Assembly (NCBI GenBank): GCA_963747105.1
Contig: CAVVEC010000006.1
Span: 124,001 to 188,000, forward strand
Source: CAVVEC01 sp963747105
GTDB lineage: Bacteria > Acidobacteriota > Terriglobia > Terriglobales > Acidobacteriaceae
DNA length: 64,000 nucleotides
Direction: 5' to 3'
The notes below the pieces were generated by a model. The model made no database searches. It saw only the letters and a program-made list of their open reading frames with translations, and was not told where the DNA came from. Numbering within the stretch: position 1 is the first letter of the stretch; each line of letters starts with the position of its first letter. The translations under genes were made by a program, and so were the position numbers. Positions 20,743-29,334 of this stretch are shown here, in pieces.

Positions 20743-20867
20743 TCGCTTTGGTCCACCGGATGGTATCAAGAATTACTGGGGTTGGGTGTTGGTGTGCCTG
20801 CTTGCTGAAAAGACTTTATCTTACGCAACCCGGGGGATCGAAGTCCCGATTCCTCGACAATCCTCGA

Positions 20868-22433
20868 TCAGGGAGTTTCCATGTCGGGGTCTTCGGGCAC
20901 TCCTCTAAACGCCTTCAGATTAACGAAGTCGCTTTCCCGGAAATGCTGCACTCGGATGGGTACAAAGGCGCGTGGCTTCTGGCCTGCTTTGAATTGGAAG
21001 AAGTCGAACAATGAGTAGGGGCACAGGGTCCGCGTGCAGTTCCCGCTAAGGTAACTGTCAGGAGCCCAATAGTCATCGAAGGGCCACTCCACCGGGCCTA
21101 TTCCACCCTGAGTTACACCGAATCCGGAAAACACATACTCAACGAAATTCAGAATGCTGCCGAAATCATGGATGTAGGGCGCGACCTCTCCCCCCTGGCT
21201 GGCGGCACCGGAGATGTATCCCGGCGGTGTATAGGCGGAAATCACCAGCAAGGGTACACGAAACCCGTACACGTAACCGCAGCCCCACTGTTCGCAGTTC
21301 TGTTTGTCGGTCTTTCGCAGAATCTTCCAAGGCGCCACGTGGTCGTAAAAGCCACCCCAGTCGTCCCAGGTGACGAAGATGGCGGTGCTGTTCCAATAGC
21401 TGCTGCCGTCTTTATTCAGGCATTTGCTTTTGCCGACATCATTGACAATACTCGCCACCCAGTCCGGCCCAGCGCTCCGGTTGCGGTGCCCGGGATGATC
21501 CGAATAACTCCCGTCCGGCATTACCCAGCTCACTGCGGCAAGCTTGCAATCCACCATGAGGTCGCCAAAGATATCCCAGTCGTGAAGATCCACGTCATGG
21601 TTTTGCCAATGAGCACCTTGGCACTTTCCTCCGGGACGATCCGGCCCACAGATGTGGTAGATCGTGTTGGGCGTATTCCACAGGGAGGAAGCCAGCGTGA
21701 AGCCGTAATACCGCCAACTGAGTCCGGCGCTATCGAGCAGGTCCGTCAGAGCCGCATGCTCGTAGCAAGGGAACCCCTTTCTGACGTGAGGTGGTTCTGG
21801 AGGTAGGTAATCGAAGGATTCCGTGCCGCGGGGATCAATGTCCTTGGCTCGCTGGTCGCGCAGAGCTATGCACCCAGAGTCGTTGTTGCCCCCCCGCCCC
21901 GGATTCTCGGAGTCGAAGTAGTTGTAGAGACCCGAGGGATCACCGTATGCCACCGGTGCCGCAGTCCCAGCGAAAAGGAACTGATGCGCGGCGAAGCTCG
22001 ACCCCTCGTTGGTTTGGAACATGTAATTGGCGAAACCGTACTGTTCGGCCAGCTCCCAGTAAGGCTGAATCGTCCTGTCTTTCGGAGTGTTTTCAACATA
22101 GGTGTCTTGCGCACACTTGAGCTGCCTGCAGCCCGGTGGGTAGGTTACTGGGGGATCACAAGCGCCGAAACTGTACTGTTTTCGGAACGCTCCCAGGGCG
22201 TGGCCTGGGTCCCAGCAGACCGAAAGGGGCGTGGGCTGCGCGTCTTTAGCCTTTTTGATGTCCGCTCCATGACGTATCAAGATCGGGTCTTGAAACAGGT
22301 TGTCCGGGGAACGATTCTCCTGCACCAGGATGATTACATGTTCAATAGGCGTGACGAAGGTTTGCGCCGATGCGAGCGCTGCCGCGAGCATCAGCAAAAG
22401 CAGACTGAACGCAGCTTTGGGAGTACTGGTCAT
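20868..22433 (-). CDS. secreted phospholipase C / acid phosphatase-type phosphoesterase (PF04185)
   Basis: This is a 521-residue exported enzyme. The ATG at 22433 directly begins a signal peptide (TSTPKAAFSLLLLMLAAALASA), so the longer reading frame upstream is not used. The core motif HVIILVQENRSPDNLFQDP carries the metal-binding Glu-Asn of the family. WVMPDGSYSDHPGHR, IFVTWDDWGGFYDH and VPLLVISAYTPPGYI are further conserved blocks. The family includes phospholipases C and acid phosphatases. Secretion and single-copy location suggest phosphate scavenging, but substrate is not resolved. Frame intact. Confidence 0.85.
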   Translation of the reverse strand: MTSTPKAAFSLLLLMLAAALASAQTFVTPIEHVIILVQENRSPDNLFQDPILIRHGADIKKAKDAQPTPLSVCWDPGHALGAFRKQYSFGACDPPVTYPPGCRQLKCAQDTYVENTPKDRTIQPYWELAEQYGFANYMFQTNEGSSFAAHQFLFAGTAAPVAYGDPSGLYNYFDSENPGRGGNNDSGCIALRDQRAKDIDPRGTESFDYLPPEPPHVRKGFPCYEHAALTDLLDSAGLSWRYYGFTLASSLWNTPNTIYHICGPDRPGGKCQGAHWQNHDVDLHDWDIFGDLMVDCKLAAVSWVMPDGSYSDHPGHRNRSAGPDWVASIVNDVGKSKCLNKDGSSYWNSTAIFVTWDDWGGFYDHVAPWKILRKTDKQNCEQWGCGYVYGFRVPLLVISAYTPPGYISGAASQGGEVAPYIHDFGSILNFVEYVFSGFGVTQGGIGPVEWPFDDYWAPDSYLSGNCTRTLCPYSLFDFFQFKAGQKPRAFVPIRVQHFRESDFVNLKAFRGVPEDPDMETP

Positions 22434-22687
22434 AGTTCCTCTTGGAATACTGCTTGCCTGGAAGATTCTGATGACTGTCTTCCAAGGCAAACCACCAACT
22501 TGCCGCTGGGAACGGCAACGACTCCAAAAACCCAGACCAGCAATACCACATTCAGGAGCTAAAACTGAATTCCCGCACCGGGGGGAGGGGAGTTCTTTAT
22601 AACCTTCCACCATTCGAGTTGCAAGGAGAAAATCGGAAAGGAAGAATATTTGTCAACGGCTGGCCTCCGCCCCCTCTCCGTTGCAAA

Positions 22688-23977
22688 TTACTGCACACTG
22701 ACCGTGACGGTGGCTGTCGTGCGCCCGTATTGGTTGGTGGCATAGAGCGTGTACGTAGTGGTTTGCGCCGGAGTCACGGTGATGTTGCTGCCCCGAAACG
22801 CTCCCACCTGCGGCGAAATAATGAGGTAGGATGCGTTGCTCACACTCCAGCTAAGGGTGGAACTGCTTCCCTTGGAAACCGATGCCGGGCTTGCTGTAAA
22901 GCTGCTAACGGTCGGAGCAGCGCCCTGCGGAACATTCGACGCTGTGTAGATCGGGTTCATCTGTACAACCTCGAATACCGAGGCCGGCACCTGCGAAAGA
23001 TTGTGCAGATCGTTGTTGTCCCAGCGGTCGTCCGGCGCGCCGCTGATGTACATGGCACTGCCGTTATCCGCCATGATCATTCCATACTTTTTCAGGGCGC
23101 TGAGGATGACCTGGACGTTGCTTGAGAATCCCGAAATATCGTAACTGGTTTTGAGACGCAAGCGCATGCCCATCGGAGCCGCCAGGGCGTTGCTGGAGGT
23201 CGCTGCCCAGTGCGAAGCCGGCGGAGTGAAAGCAGCCTGGCTTTGCGGCAGGGTGAAGCGCAGTGCATGTTGAATCTTCCCGGCTGCCACTTCGTCATAA
23301 CGCACCAGCCCAGGAAAGATCGGCAGACCGGCTGCATCTGCTGACGTCCATGTCCACGGCCGCTGCTCGTCCATGGTTAGGTCCCACACTGCCGCGGAGC
23401 CGGCGTTCCAGCTTCCGTCGCTGTTCGGATAAGCGCTGTACAGTTCGTAGAGAAAACAATTGCCGTTGTCTAACACCAGCACATGCCGGTCGCCATTGCC
23501 CGGATTGGGATCGCCCTCAATGGGTGCGTTCGCCGGGATCGGCATTGGCCCAGGATCGCTTTCGTCGCCGTATGCCGTGAAGTTGATGTTCGCCAGGCCC
23601 TGCGAACCGTTGACGACAGAGTAAGGGATCCCCATGTCAGAGCCGTGGTATTCTCCCGCTCCGAAATCGGGATGCAATCCGATGTTCGAGCCGATGAAAT
23701 TTATGATGGCGTCCGAGTTCGGATCGACTGACGAATTTGAAATATCTTTGTTCCAAAGATTGCTGGAGGTGAACGGTACAAATCCGTTCAAGCTGGCGCC
23801 AACTCCGGTACCCAATTGGCTGCAGGAGCTGTTCTGACCTCCGCCGCCCGAGTTGCCGCCGCCGCCCGATCCGTTGTTGCTGGAACCGGTAGAGGAAACT
23901 CCGCCACAACTGATGCAAACCAAGGCCAGTGCCAGCATACTAGGCAGGACAATTCCATGTTTCCTGGAACATCTCAT
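22688..23977 (-). CDS. secreted lipoprotein with C-terminal Ig-like domain
   Basis: A lipoprotein signal ends in LVCISCGG, so the mature protein begins with a lipidated Cys followed by a Ser/Gly/Asn-rich tether (residues ~20-50). The main domain (about 60-345) starts with FTSSNLWNKDISN and contains DRHVLVLDNGNCFLYELY and MIMADNGSAMYISG. The same pattern is seen in large families of secreted soil-bacterial proteins of unknown enzymatic role. The last ~80 residues are an Ig-like fold (PTVSSFTASPASVSKGSSS to TATVTVSVQ). The ATG at 23977 is chosen. The open frame continues upstream through the tRNA and repeat array on the antisense strand, which is not coding. Function unknown. Confidence 0.75.
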   Translation of the reverse strand: MRCSRKHGIVLPSMLALALVCISCGGVSSTGSSNNGSGGGGNSGGGGQNSSCSQLGTGVGASLNGFVPFTSSNLWNKDISNSSVDPNSDAIINFIGSNIGLHPDFGAGEYHGSDMGIPYSVVNGSQGLANINFTAYGDESDPGPMPIPANAPIEGDPNPGNGDRHVLVLDNGNCFLYELYSAYPNSDGSWNAGSAAVWDLTMDEQRPWTWTSADAAGLPIFPGLVRYDEVAAGKIQHALRFTLPQSQAAFTPPASHWAATSSNALAAPMGMRLRLKTSYDISGFSSNVQVILSALKKYGMIMADNGSAMYISGAPDDRWDNNDLHNLSQVPASVFEVVQMNPIYTASNVPQGAAPTVSSFTASPASVSKGSSSTLSWSVSNASYLIISPQVGAFRGSNITVTPAQTTTYTLYATNQYGRTTATVTVSVQ

Positions 23978-24123
23978 AGCATGATTTTCGGGGAAAACTA
24001 TGCCGCTCGAACCTGAAATCGGGTCAATCGTCGGGAGGAATCGGGACATGTACTTCGGAGGCCAAAACCGGCGGGAGAGCATATCCTCAACCGAAGCGTT
24101 TGATCGTGTTAAATTGCTGTTAA

Positions 24124-24200
24124 GGGCGCGTAGCTCAAACGGATAGAGCATCGGATTTCTAATCCGAGGGTTGCAGGTTCGATTCCTGCCGCGCCTACCA
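24124..24200 (+). tRNA. tRNA-Arg (anticodon TCT)
   Basis: A full cloverleaf can be drawn. The acceptor stem GGGCGCG pairs with CGCGCCT (first pair G-T). The D arm is GCTC...GAGC, the anticodon stem TCGGA/TCCGA has loop TTTCTAA, and the T arm GCAGG/CCTGC has loop TTCGATT. Discriminator A and an encoded CCA complete the 3' end. Anticodon TCT reads AGA/AGG. The 3' end runs directly into a tandem repeat array. Confidence 0.95.
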
Positions 24201-24872
24201 TGCAGCGCCAGGCAGCGCGAAACGCCCGAGGTCCCTCGCTGCGCTCGGGATTTCGGCACGCGGCTCAGACGCCGCGTAGACGCCTCAAGTTCGATTCCTG
24301 CCGCGCCTACCATGCAGCGCCAGGCAGCGCGAAACGCCCGAGGTCCCTCGCTGCGCTCGGGATTTCGGCACGCGGCTCAGACGCCGCGTAGACGCCTCAA
24401 GTTCGATTCCTGCCGCGCCTACCATGCGGCGCCAGGCAGCGCGAAACGCCCGAGGTCCCTCGCTGCGCTCGGGATTTCGGCACGCGGCTCAGACGCCGCG
24501 TAGACGCCTCAAGTTCGATTCCTGCCGCGCCTACCATGCAGCGCTAGCCAGCGCGAAACGCCCGAGGTCCCTCGCTGCGCTCGGGATTTCGGCACGCGGC
24601 TCGGACGCCGCGTAGACGCCTCAAGTTCGATTCCTGCCGCGCCTACCATGCAGCGCTAGCCAGCGCGAAACGCCCGAGGTCCCTCGCTGCGCTCGGGATT
24701 TCGGCACGCGGCTCGGACGCCGCGTAGACGCCTCAAGTTCGATTCCTGCCGCGCCTACCATGCAGCGCTAGGCAGCGCGAAACGCCCGAGGTCCCTCGCT
24801 GCGCTCGGGATTTCGGCACGCGGCTCAGACGCCGCGTAGACGCCTCAAGTTCGATTCCTGCCGCGCCTACCA
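24201..24872 (+). repeat. six tandem 112-bp units, each ending in the tRNA-Arg 3' end
   Basis: Six units of exactly 112 bp follow the tRNA: 24201-24312, 24313-24424, 24425-24536, 24537-24648, 24649-24760 and 24761-24872. Each carries ~88 bp of spacer and then 24 bp identical to the tRNA T-loop, acceptor strand and CCA. Copies differ at only a few bases (for example A/G in the hairpin loop of copies 4 and 5). The spacer can fold two hairpins: CCCGAG with CTCGGG, and CGCGGC with GCCGCG. The array stops abruptly at 24872. The layout resembles the E. coli tyrT repeats. Confidence 0.95.
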
Positions 24873-24986
24873 TGCGATTTGCTCGGCCCCATGGAGCAAT
24901 TGATAAAAAGAAGTTCTTTGCAGCGCATGGATCTCGGATCGCTGCTCGGAACTTAGCTTCTCCGTTCGGATCAAGCGATTCGTCCC

Positions 24987-25001
24987 TGCCGCACTGCAGC
25001 A
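24987..25001. promoter_or_regulatory. PhaR-box-like site upstream of the small coiled-coil gene
   Basis: The reverse strand reads TGCAGTGCGGCA, one mismatch from the 12-mer shared by three promoters in the PHA locus. The forward strand continues TGCAGCATAG, which is identical to part of the phasin promoter. It lies about 30 bp before a plausible -35 box. Confidence 0.45.
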
Positions 25002-25028
25002 TAGACGGGGGCAAAATGAGCAACTTTA

Positions 25029-25057
25029 TTGTGTCGGCGGGGCCGCGCAGGTATAAA
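25029..25057 (+). promoter_or_regulatory. putative sigma-70 promoter
   Basis: TTGTGT and TATAAA are separated by 17 bp, about 57 bp ahead of the start codon of the small coiled-coil gene. The -10 box is strong and the -35 box moderate. Confidence 0.5.
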
Positions 25058-25114
25058 ATTATGGTTACAGCAAGAGATTGGCTGCTCAAAGCTTATTCAC
25101 AAGGGAGGAGATTT

Positions 25115-25372
25115 ATGGCAACACAGTCCTCGCATCCTGGTCTTCCTCCTACAAAAGAAAGTCTCGGATTGCTCTTCCTGGAAGAAACCGCAGAAGTCTA
25201 CCTGCGCTCGTTCATACGCGCAGAGTATGACAAGGTCACCGTGACCGCTCGTTGCGTAAGCTTTAGGGAATTTGAAAACGAGATCCACCGTCTGCAGGAG
25301 GAGTTGGAACAGCTTCGAAAAATGGCCGACAAGAAATTTAGCGAACTGCACGATTTGAAGAAAACTGCCTGA
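25115..25372 (+). CDS. small coiled-coil protein, paralogue of the 51.9-kb gene
   Basis: The ATG at 25115 follows GGAGGAG, an excellent ribosome site. The 85-residue product has the segment AEVYLRSFIRAEYDKVTVTARC, then a C-terminal helix with heptad pattern (ENEIHRLQEELEQLRKMADKKF). Its paralogue at 51896-52186 shares ALL-like SLGLLFL/FGLLFL, the xYLRSFxRAEYDKVTVTxRC block and the coiled coil. That copy lies between phaC and phaB, and this one has a PhaR-box-like site upstream. A role at PHA granules or as a small regulator is inferred. No known domain recognised. Confidence 0.75.
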   Translation: MATQSSHPGLPPTKESLGLLFLEETAEVYLRSFIRAEYDKVTVTARCVSFREFENEIHRLQEELEQLRKMADKKFSELHDLKKTA

Positions 25373-25626
25373 TTCGGGTTACCGCAGGGCAGCGTTTCTA
25401 ATTCCAGTAACACCCATTGAGGTCGTCCACCTAAGACATCCGGGCGGCCCTCGTGTCTAAACGCCCAGCCTGAACGCAACCCAAAAATGCTGAGGGAATC
25501 ACTGACCGCTTCCTGGAAGTCTGGTATCGAATCAGATGAACGGTTGGCTGTCTGCGCGCCTGACGAAGTTGTTGTACTTTGTGACGGACAGGCCCTCAAT
25601 TGCAACCGAGTTAACGCGGAGGAAGT

Positions 25627-25836
25627 ATGCCCATAAAGCATGACATGAGCAATAAGACCTGGAAAGAAATCGATCAACTGCTCCACAAAATTGCGGACCG
25701 CGCTGCGCAGATCCACGACAACGAGATTATCGGAGATGCAGATATGGCCACTGCGCTGCTGCGGAATATTGCTCTGGAACTGGACATAGAAGATGAGGAA
25801 TCCGTTCCCGAAGGGAATCCTGTACTGATTTCATGA
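25627..25836 (+). CDS. small hypothetical protein (69 aa)
   Basis: The product is acidic, helical and soluble (KTWKEIDQLLHKIADRAAQIH, then DADMATALLRNIALELDIEDEE). The start has a good ribosome site (GGAGGAAGT before ATG). I recognise no domain. It lies in a run of small rightward genes (25.1-27 kb) each with its own ribosome site. Codon use looks like real coding sequence. Confidence 0.6.
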   Translation: MPIKHDMSNKTWKEIDQLLHKIADRAAQIHDNEIIGDADMATALLRNIALELDIEDEESVPEGNPVLIS

Positions 25837-26034
25837 AATTCCGGTGCCGCCGGATTAACGGTCTGTTCCAGCGGGTGGCTCCGAGCGTTGGTCCTGAGCT
25901 GCCTGGCTTGCGGTCACTTTGACCTGTGCTGCCCGTCACTGCGGATTTGTCTGGTTCGCCGGAGAATTTAGGTGGGATCTGACGCGAAGTCAGCTCTGCC
26001 ACATACGTGTATTTCACCTGGAAGGAGGCAGACA

Positions 26035-26514
26035 ATGTTTCCGATCAGATTGATTCAGCTCATCGAAGCCCATGCGGATAACCTGTCCGAGGGATTGATG
26101 CACAAGCTCAAGAAATCGGACGAGTGCGGCGAACTGCTGCAAAGGGTGTGCGCTGACGAGTTGAGACGGCGTACCCACGAGATTTACCGCCATCTCGGCG
26201 ATTGGTTGGTGGGCAAAACCCAGACGGAGATCGAGGAACGCTACATCGGCTTGGGAGTGCGGCGTGCCAAGCAAGGCGTGCCTTTCAGCGACGTGCTGTG
26301 GGCGGTCAGTGCGACCAAGGAATATCTCTGGGAGTATTTGCAGCAGGAAGGCCTGCTGGAAGAGCCAGTGGAGTTCTTTGGCGAAATGGAACTGCTGCAA
26401 TCGTTAGAGCGTTTTTTCGATCGCGCCCTGTACTTTACGGCCATGGGGTACGAAAGCGTACAGCGAGGCGAGGTTGAACATGCGCCGCGGATCCATGCGG
26501 TTGCGCGAAGCTGA
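26035..26514 (+). CDS. RsbRD N-terminal-like sensor protein
   Basis: The ATG at 26035 is preceded by GGAAGGAGG. The 159-residue, all-helical product resembles the N-terminal domain of RsbR/RsbRD stressosome co-antagonists, with segments HLGDWLVGKTQTEIEERYIGLGVRRAKQGVPFSDVLWAVSATK. No STAS domain follows, so it would be a stand-alone sensor-type domain. Such domains have been seen as heme-type or fold-only sensors in stressosome proteins. It is probably co-transcribed with the exported protein 50 bp downstream. The family call is from pattern recognition only. Confidence 0.55.
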   Translation: MFPIRLIQLIEAHADNLSEGLMHKLKKSDECGELLQRVCADELRRRTHEIYRHLGDWLVGKTQTEIEERYIGLGVRRAKQGVPFSDVLWAVSATKEYLWEYLQQEGLLEEPVEFFGEMELLQSLERFFDRALYFTAMGYESVQRGEVEHAPRIHAVARS

Positions 26515-26563
26515 AGCGCATGAGACAGGAAGCTGGCACGCGCAAGGATGAGGAGATGGGGCA

Positions 26564-26995
26564 ATGAAAATACTTAGTTTGCTGTATGGGATGGTCTTCG
26601 CGGTGGTGGTCATCGCCGTTTTGTTGTTGGTCTTGGGCGTCGGCTTCCATCGTCCCGTCACGGCTCAGGGTGCGGCGCTCTACAACCCTGCCACCGAGGT
26701 TGTGGTGAAGGGGATTGTTCAGGAAGAACAGGACTTTGACTGCCCAGTAAGCGAAGGAGAAGTTGGTAGCCACCTCATGCTGAAGACTTCAGAGGGAGTG
26801 CTGCAAGTACACTTGGCTCCCGTGCGGATCATGTCGAGCCAAAACCTGAGCTTCGCTCGAGGCGATCAGATCGAAGTGCGCGGCTCCTGGATCCAACTCG
26901 CCGGGAAGAACGGCGTGATTGCGCGCGAGATCACCCGGGGCAATGAGACCATAATCTTCCGTGATGACAAAGGGAAGCTCTTGTTGGTTCAATAG
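26564..26995 (+). CDS. membrane-anchored or exported hypothetical protein, OB-fold-like
   Basis: The 143-residue protein has one N-terminal hydrophobic helix (LLYGMVFAVVVIAVLLLVLGVGF) acting as anchor or signal. The remainder is rich in beta strands, with VVVKGIVQEEQDF, GVLQVHLAPVRIMSS and GDQIEVRGSWIQLAG. This resembles small OB-fold proteins of the tRNA-anti-like or YgiW type, though I cannot assign a family firmly. The start is supported by its position 50 bp after the previous gene. Function unknown. Confidence 0.65.
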   Translation: MKILSLLYGMVFAVVVIAVLLLVLGVGFHRPVTAQGAALYNPATEVVVKGIVQEEQDFDCPVSEGEVGSHLMLKTSEGVLQVHLAPVRIMSSQNLSFARGDQIEVRGSWIQLAGKNGVIAREITRGNETIIFRDDKGKLLLVQ

Positions 26996-27155
26996 CTTTC
27001 CGGCACGTGACGCAAGTCCTATGGTTGTGGTGCGCCACTTCGGCCTGCTCGGGACGAGCCAGCGTGGTGCTTTCTTAGTGCTCGCTTACTGCGGGACCGC
27101 CAAGAACCTCCGGAATTGGCCGGATGTAGTGGCACGGGCCGGCTCGGAGCAGGTT

Positions 27156-28722
27156 TCACTTTAGCTTCCCCACCACCTTCTCCGCAGCTTCCAGGATCTC
27201 GCCTGCTTTCGCAATTCCAGCTAGGGTGTTGATGTCTTCGTGGAGCTGGCCGATCTTCCTCCAGCTTCTTGACGCGTTCGCGAATAACCTGGTGCACTGC
27301 ATGGCATGCGGGGGACGGCTTCACCGGAGCGCGGAGATCGAACGCCTGCGCCGCCGCCATCAGTTCAATTGCCGCGACGTACCAAGCGTTCTCGATGATT
27401 TGCCGGGTCTTGATGGCCGTGGTCATGCCCATCGAGACGAAATCTTCCTGATCGGCGGCCGCTGGTATGGAGCCGGTCGCAGCGGGATGGCTCAATACGC
27501 GGTTCTCGCACACCAGTGCTCCGGCGGTGTATTGGGAAAGCATCAGCCCGGAGAACATTCCCGCTCCTTTCGTCAGGAAGGCCGGTAGTCCCATCGAAAG
27601 ATGAGGATTCATCAGCCGGTTGAGTCTGCGCTCGGAGAGAGCGGCCACAGTGGTCAAGGACATACCGACCAACTCCAGTGCGAACGCCATCGGCGTGCCT
27701 TGGAAATTGGCGCCCGTCAGCACCAGATCTTCTTCCGGGAAGAAGGTGGGGTTGTCGGCTGCGTGGTTGAGTTCGATCTCCAGCATATACCGCGCCCATT
27801 TGAAGGCTTCGCGGGCCGCCCCGATCACCTGCGGGCTGGAGCGCAAAGAGTATGCATCCTGTACTTTCTTCCCCGGCAGCTTAAGCAGTTCCGATCCGTC
27901 GGTCAGTCTCCGGATGTTCTCAGCGCAATCCTGCGCACCGGCATAGCCTCGCACGAAGTGAATGCGGGGATCGTACGCTTTCATATTGGCATTCAGCGCC
28001 TCCAGGGTCATCGCGAGTGATACCTCCTGGGTCCTGAGCCATCGTTCCGCGTCATAGAGCTCGAGGGACCCCATCCCGGTAATGAAATCGGAGCCGTTGA
28101 TGGCGGCCAATCCGTCCCTCTCGCGGAAGACGATGGTGGGGATCTCCGCTTTTTCCATCCCCTCTTTCGCGGACAACCTCTTGCCCTTGTAGAACACCTC
28201 GCCCTCACCCATGAGCGTGAGCGCCGCCTGTGCCATGGGTGACAGATCGCCGCACGCTCCTACCGACCCTTTTTGGCAGACGACGGGTGTGACGCCCTTG
28301 TTGAGCATTTCGATTTGCGTCTGGACGATCTCGAGCCTGATTCCCGAGTGGCCCCAGCAGTGGGTGTTCAGGCGAGAAAGCATCGCCGCACGGACGTTCT
28401 CCTCCGCACACGGCTCCCCGCAACCCGCCGCATGAGAGTACAGCAAGTATTTCTGGTACTTCTCCGCCTGTTCCGGCGTAAGCACTACTTCAGAAAGTTC
28501 CCCAATGCCGGTGTTGACGCCGTACATGATCTCGTGCGCCCGTATCTTACGTTCGAGAAGGTCTCGGCACTTCTCGATTCGATTGATGGCAAACGGGTGC
28601 AGTTCGATGGCCTGACGATCACGGGCGATTCTGACCACGTCCTCAATTGTCAAGGAATGCCCATCCAACACCGCCGTCGCACTAGCCTGGCGGCTGTGCA
28701 CTTCATCCAACACGACTGTCAT
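27156..28722 (-). CDS. HAL/PAL-family aromatic amino acid ammonia-lyase, 3' frameshift
   Basis: The family eliminates ammonia from histidine, phenylalanine or tyrosine using a self-made MIO cofactor from Ala-Ser-Gly. Here the triad is Ala156-Cys157-Gly158 (KGSVGACGDLSP); the Cys codon is TGC. Other active-site blocks are present: YGVNTGIG with the catalytic Tyr, LLYSHAAG (Ser-His, as in histidine lyases), SSPQVIGAAREA, and DQEDFVSMG where histidine lyases have QEDHVSM. The frame breaks near 27255. The alternative frame gives a normal C-terminus, LHEDINTLAGIAKAGEILEAAEKVVGKLK in two overlapping pieces, ending at 27156. No other hut gene is nearby, so the substrate is uncertain. Confidence 0.85.
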
Positions 28723-29025
28723 ACTCTACCCTCGCAGCACAAGTAATAAGCTCCTTATTGAACATATTCCGCGGGCCCAGATTCCGATATGACCGGTGTC
28801 ACCTCATGCCGTGACTTTTGGACAAGGAGGATGTATTAGACTCGGCAAACCGCGGGACGTTTGAGGAACACGACGGAATCTTGCCAAGGCAAACGTTCCT
28901 GTACCTGCATGGCCGGTGTGGGTTAATTGAGCTGATTTCGGACACTGCCGGAGTCCACAATGCTCTTGGCGGTCGTTTGCCCCATGATCACTATCCCGCA
29001 CACAGGCTCTCGGCTCGCCGGGATC
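28723..29025. other. intergenic, no supportable gene
   Basis: About 300 bp separate the start of the lyase gene from the end of the next small leftward gene. A forward open frame from a TTG at 28818 has no ribosome site and no recognisable product. I see no strong hairpin. Confidence 0.5.
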
Positions 29026-29274
29026 TTATCCCATTCGGCACGCGTCTTCCCTGACTCGTGGCAAGTTTCCCTTAAGAGAACTAGCGACCAATTCTGCCTG
29101 CCGACTGGCTCTCAATTTATCGATGACCGACACGAGCAGTCTTTCCTTACTCTTCAGTGCAAGCTTAAACTCGTGATGCTTGGTACGCGAAATTTCACGC
29201 AGAAACCCACGATGGTGTTCCTCGAGAACCTCCATCAGCAGTTCCCGTTCGTCAGAGGTGAGTGCTAATTCCAT
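29026..29274 (-). CDS. small hypothetical protein (82 aa), helical
   Basis: The start ATG has a strong ribosome site on the leftward strand (AGGGAGGG, 6 bp upstream). The product is short, charged and helical (LTSDERELLMEVLEEHHRGFLREISRTKHHEF). This is a common type of small protein in soil Acidobacteria of unknown function. It runs in the same direction as the deacylase gene 60 bp upstream and may be co-transcribed with it. Confidence 0.6.
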   Translation of the reverse strand: MELALTSDERELLMEVLEEHHRGFLREISRTKHHEFKLALKSKERLLVSVIDKLRASRQAELVASSLKGNLPRVREDACRMG

Positions 29275-29334
29275 AAGTTTCCCTCCCTTTAATATTGCAA
29301 CTCACACTCCCGTTCCGACGCTAGCGGGAGTGCG

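Noticed and set aside
23978..24313. Antisense reading frame through tRNA and repeats ending in the lipoprotein gene
   Set aside because: The frame reads the tRNA backwards into the well-known false peptide type (RNRTCNPRIRNPML), and a good lipoprotein start exists at 23977.
24171..24872. Arg-rich forward reading frames in the repeat array
   Set aside because: They have no ribosome site, change frame each 112-bp unit and overlap the tRNA. Kept only as a note in the repeat finding.
24201..24872. CRISPR array
   Set aside because: Units are 112-bp identical tandem repeats with no unique spacers, and no cas genes are present.
28818..29054. Forward open frame beginning at a TTG
   Set aside because: No ribosome site, no recognisable product, and it overlaps the leftward small gene that has a strong ribosome site.
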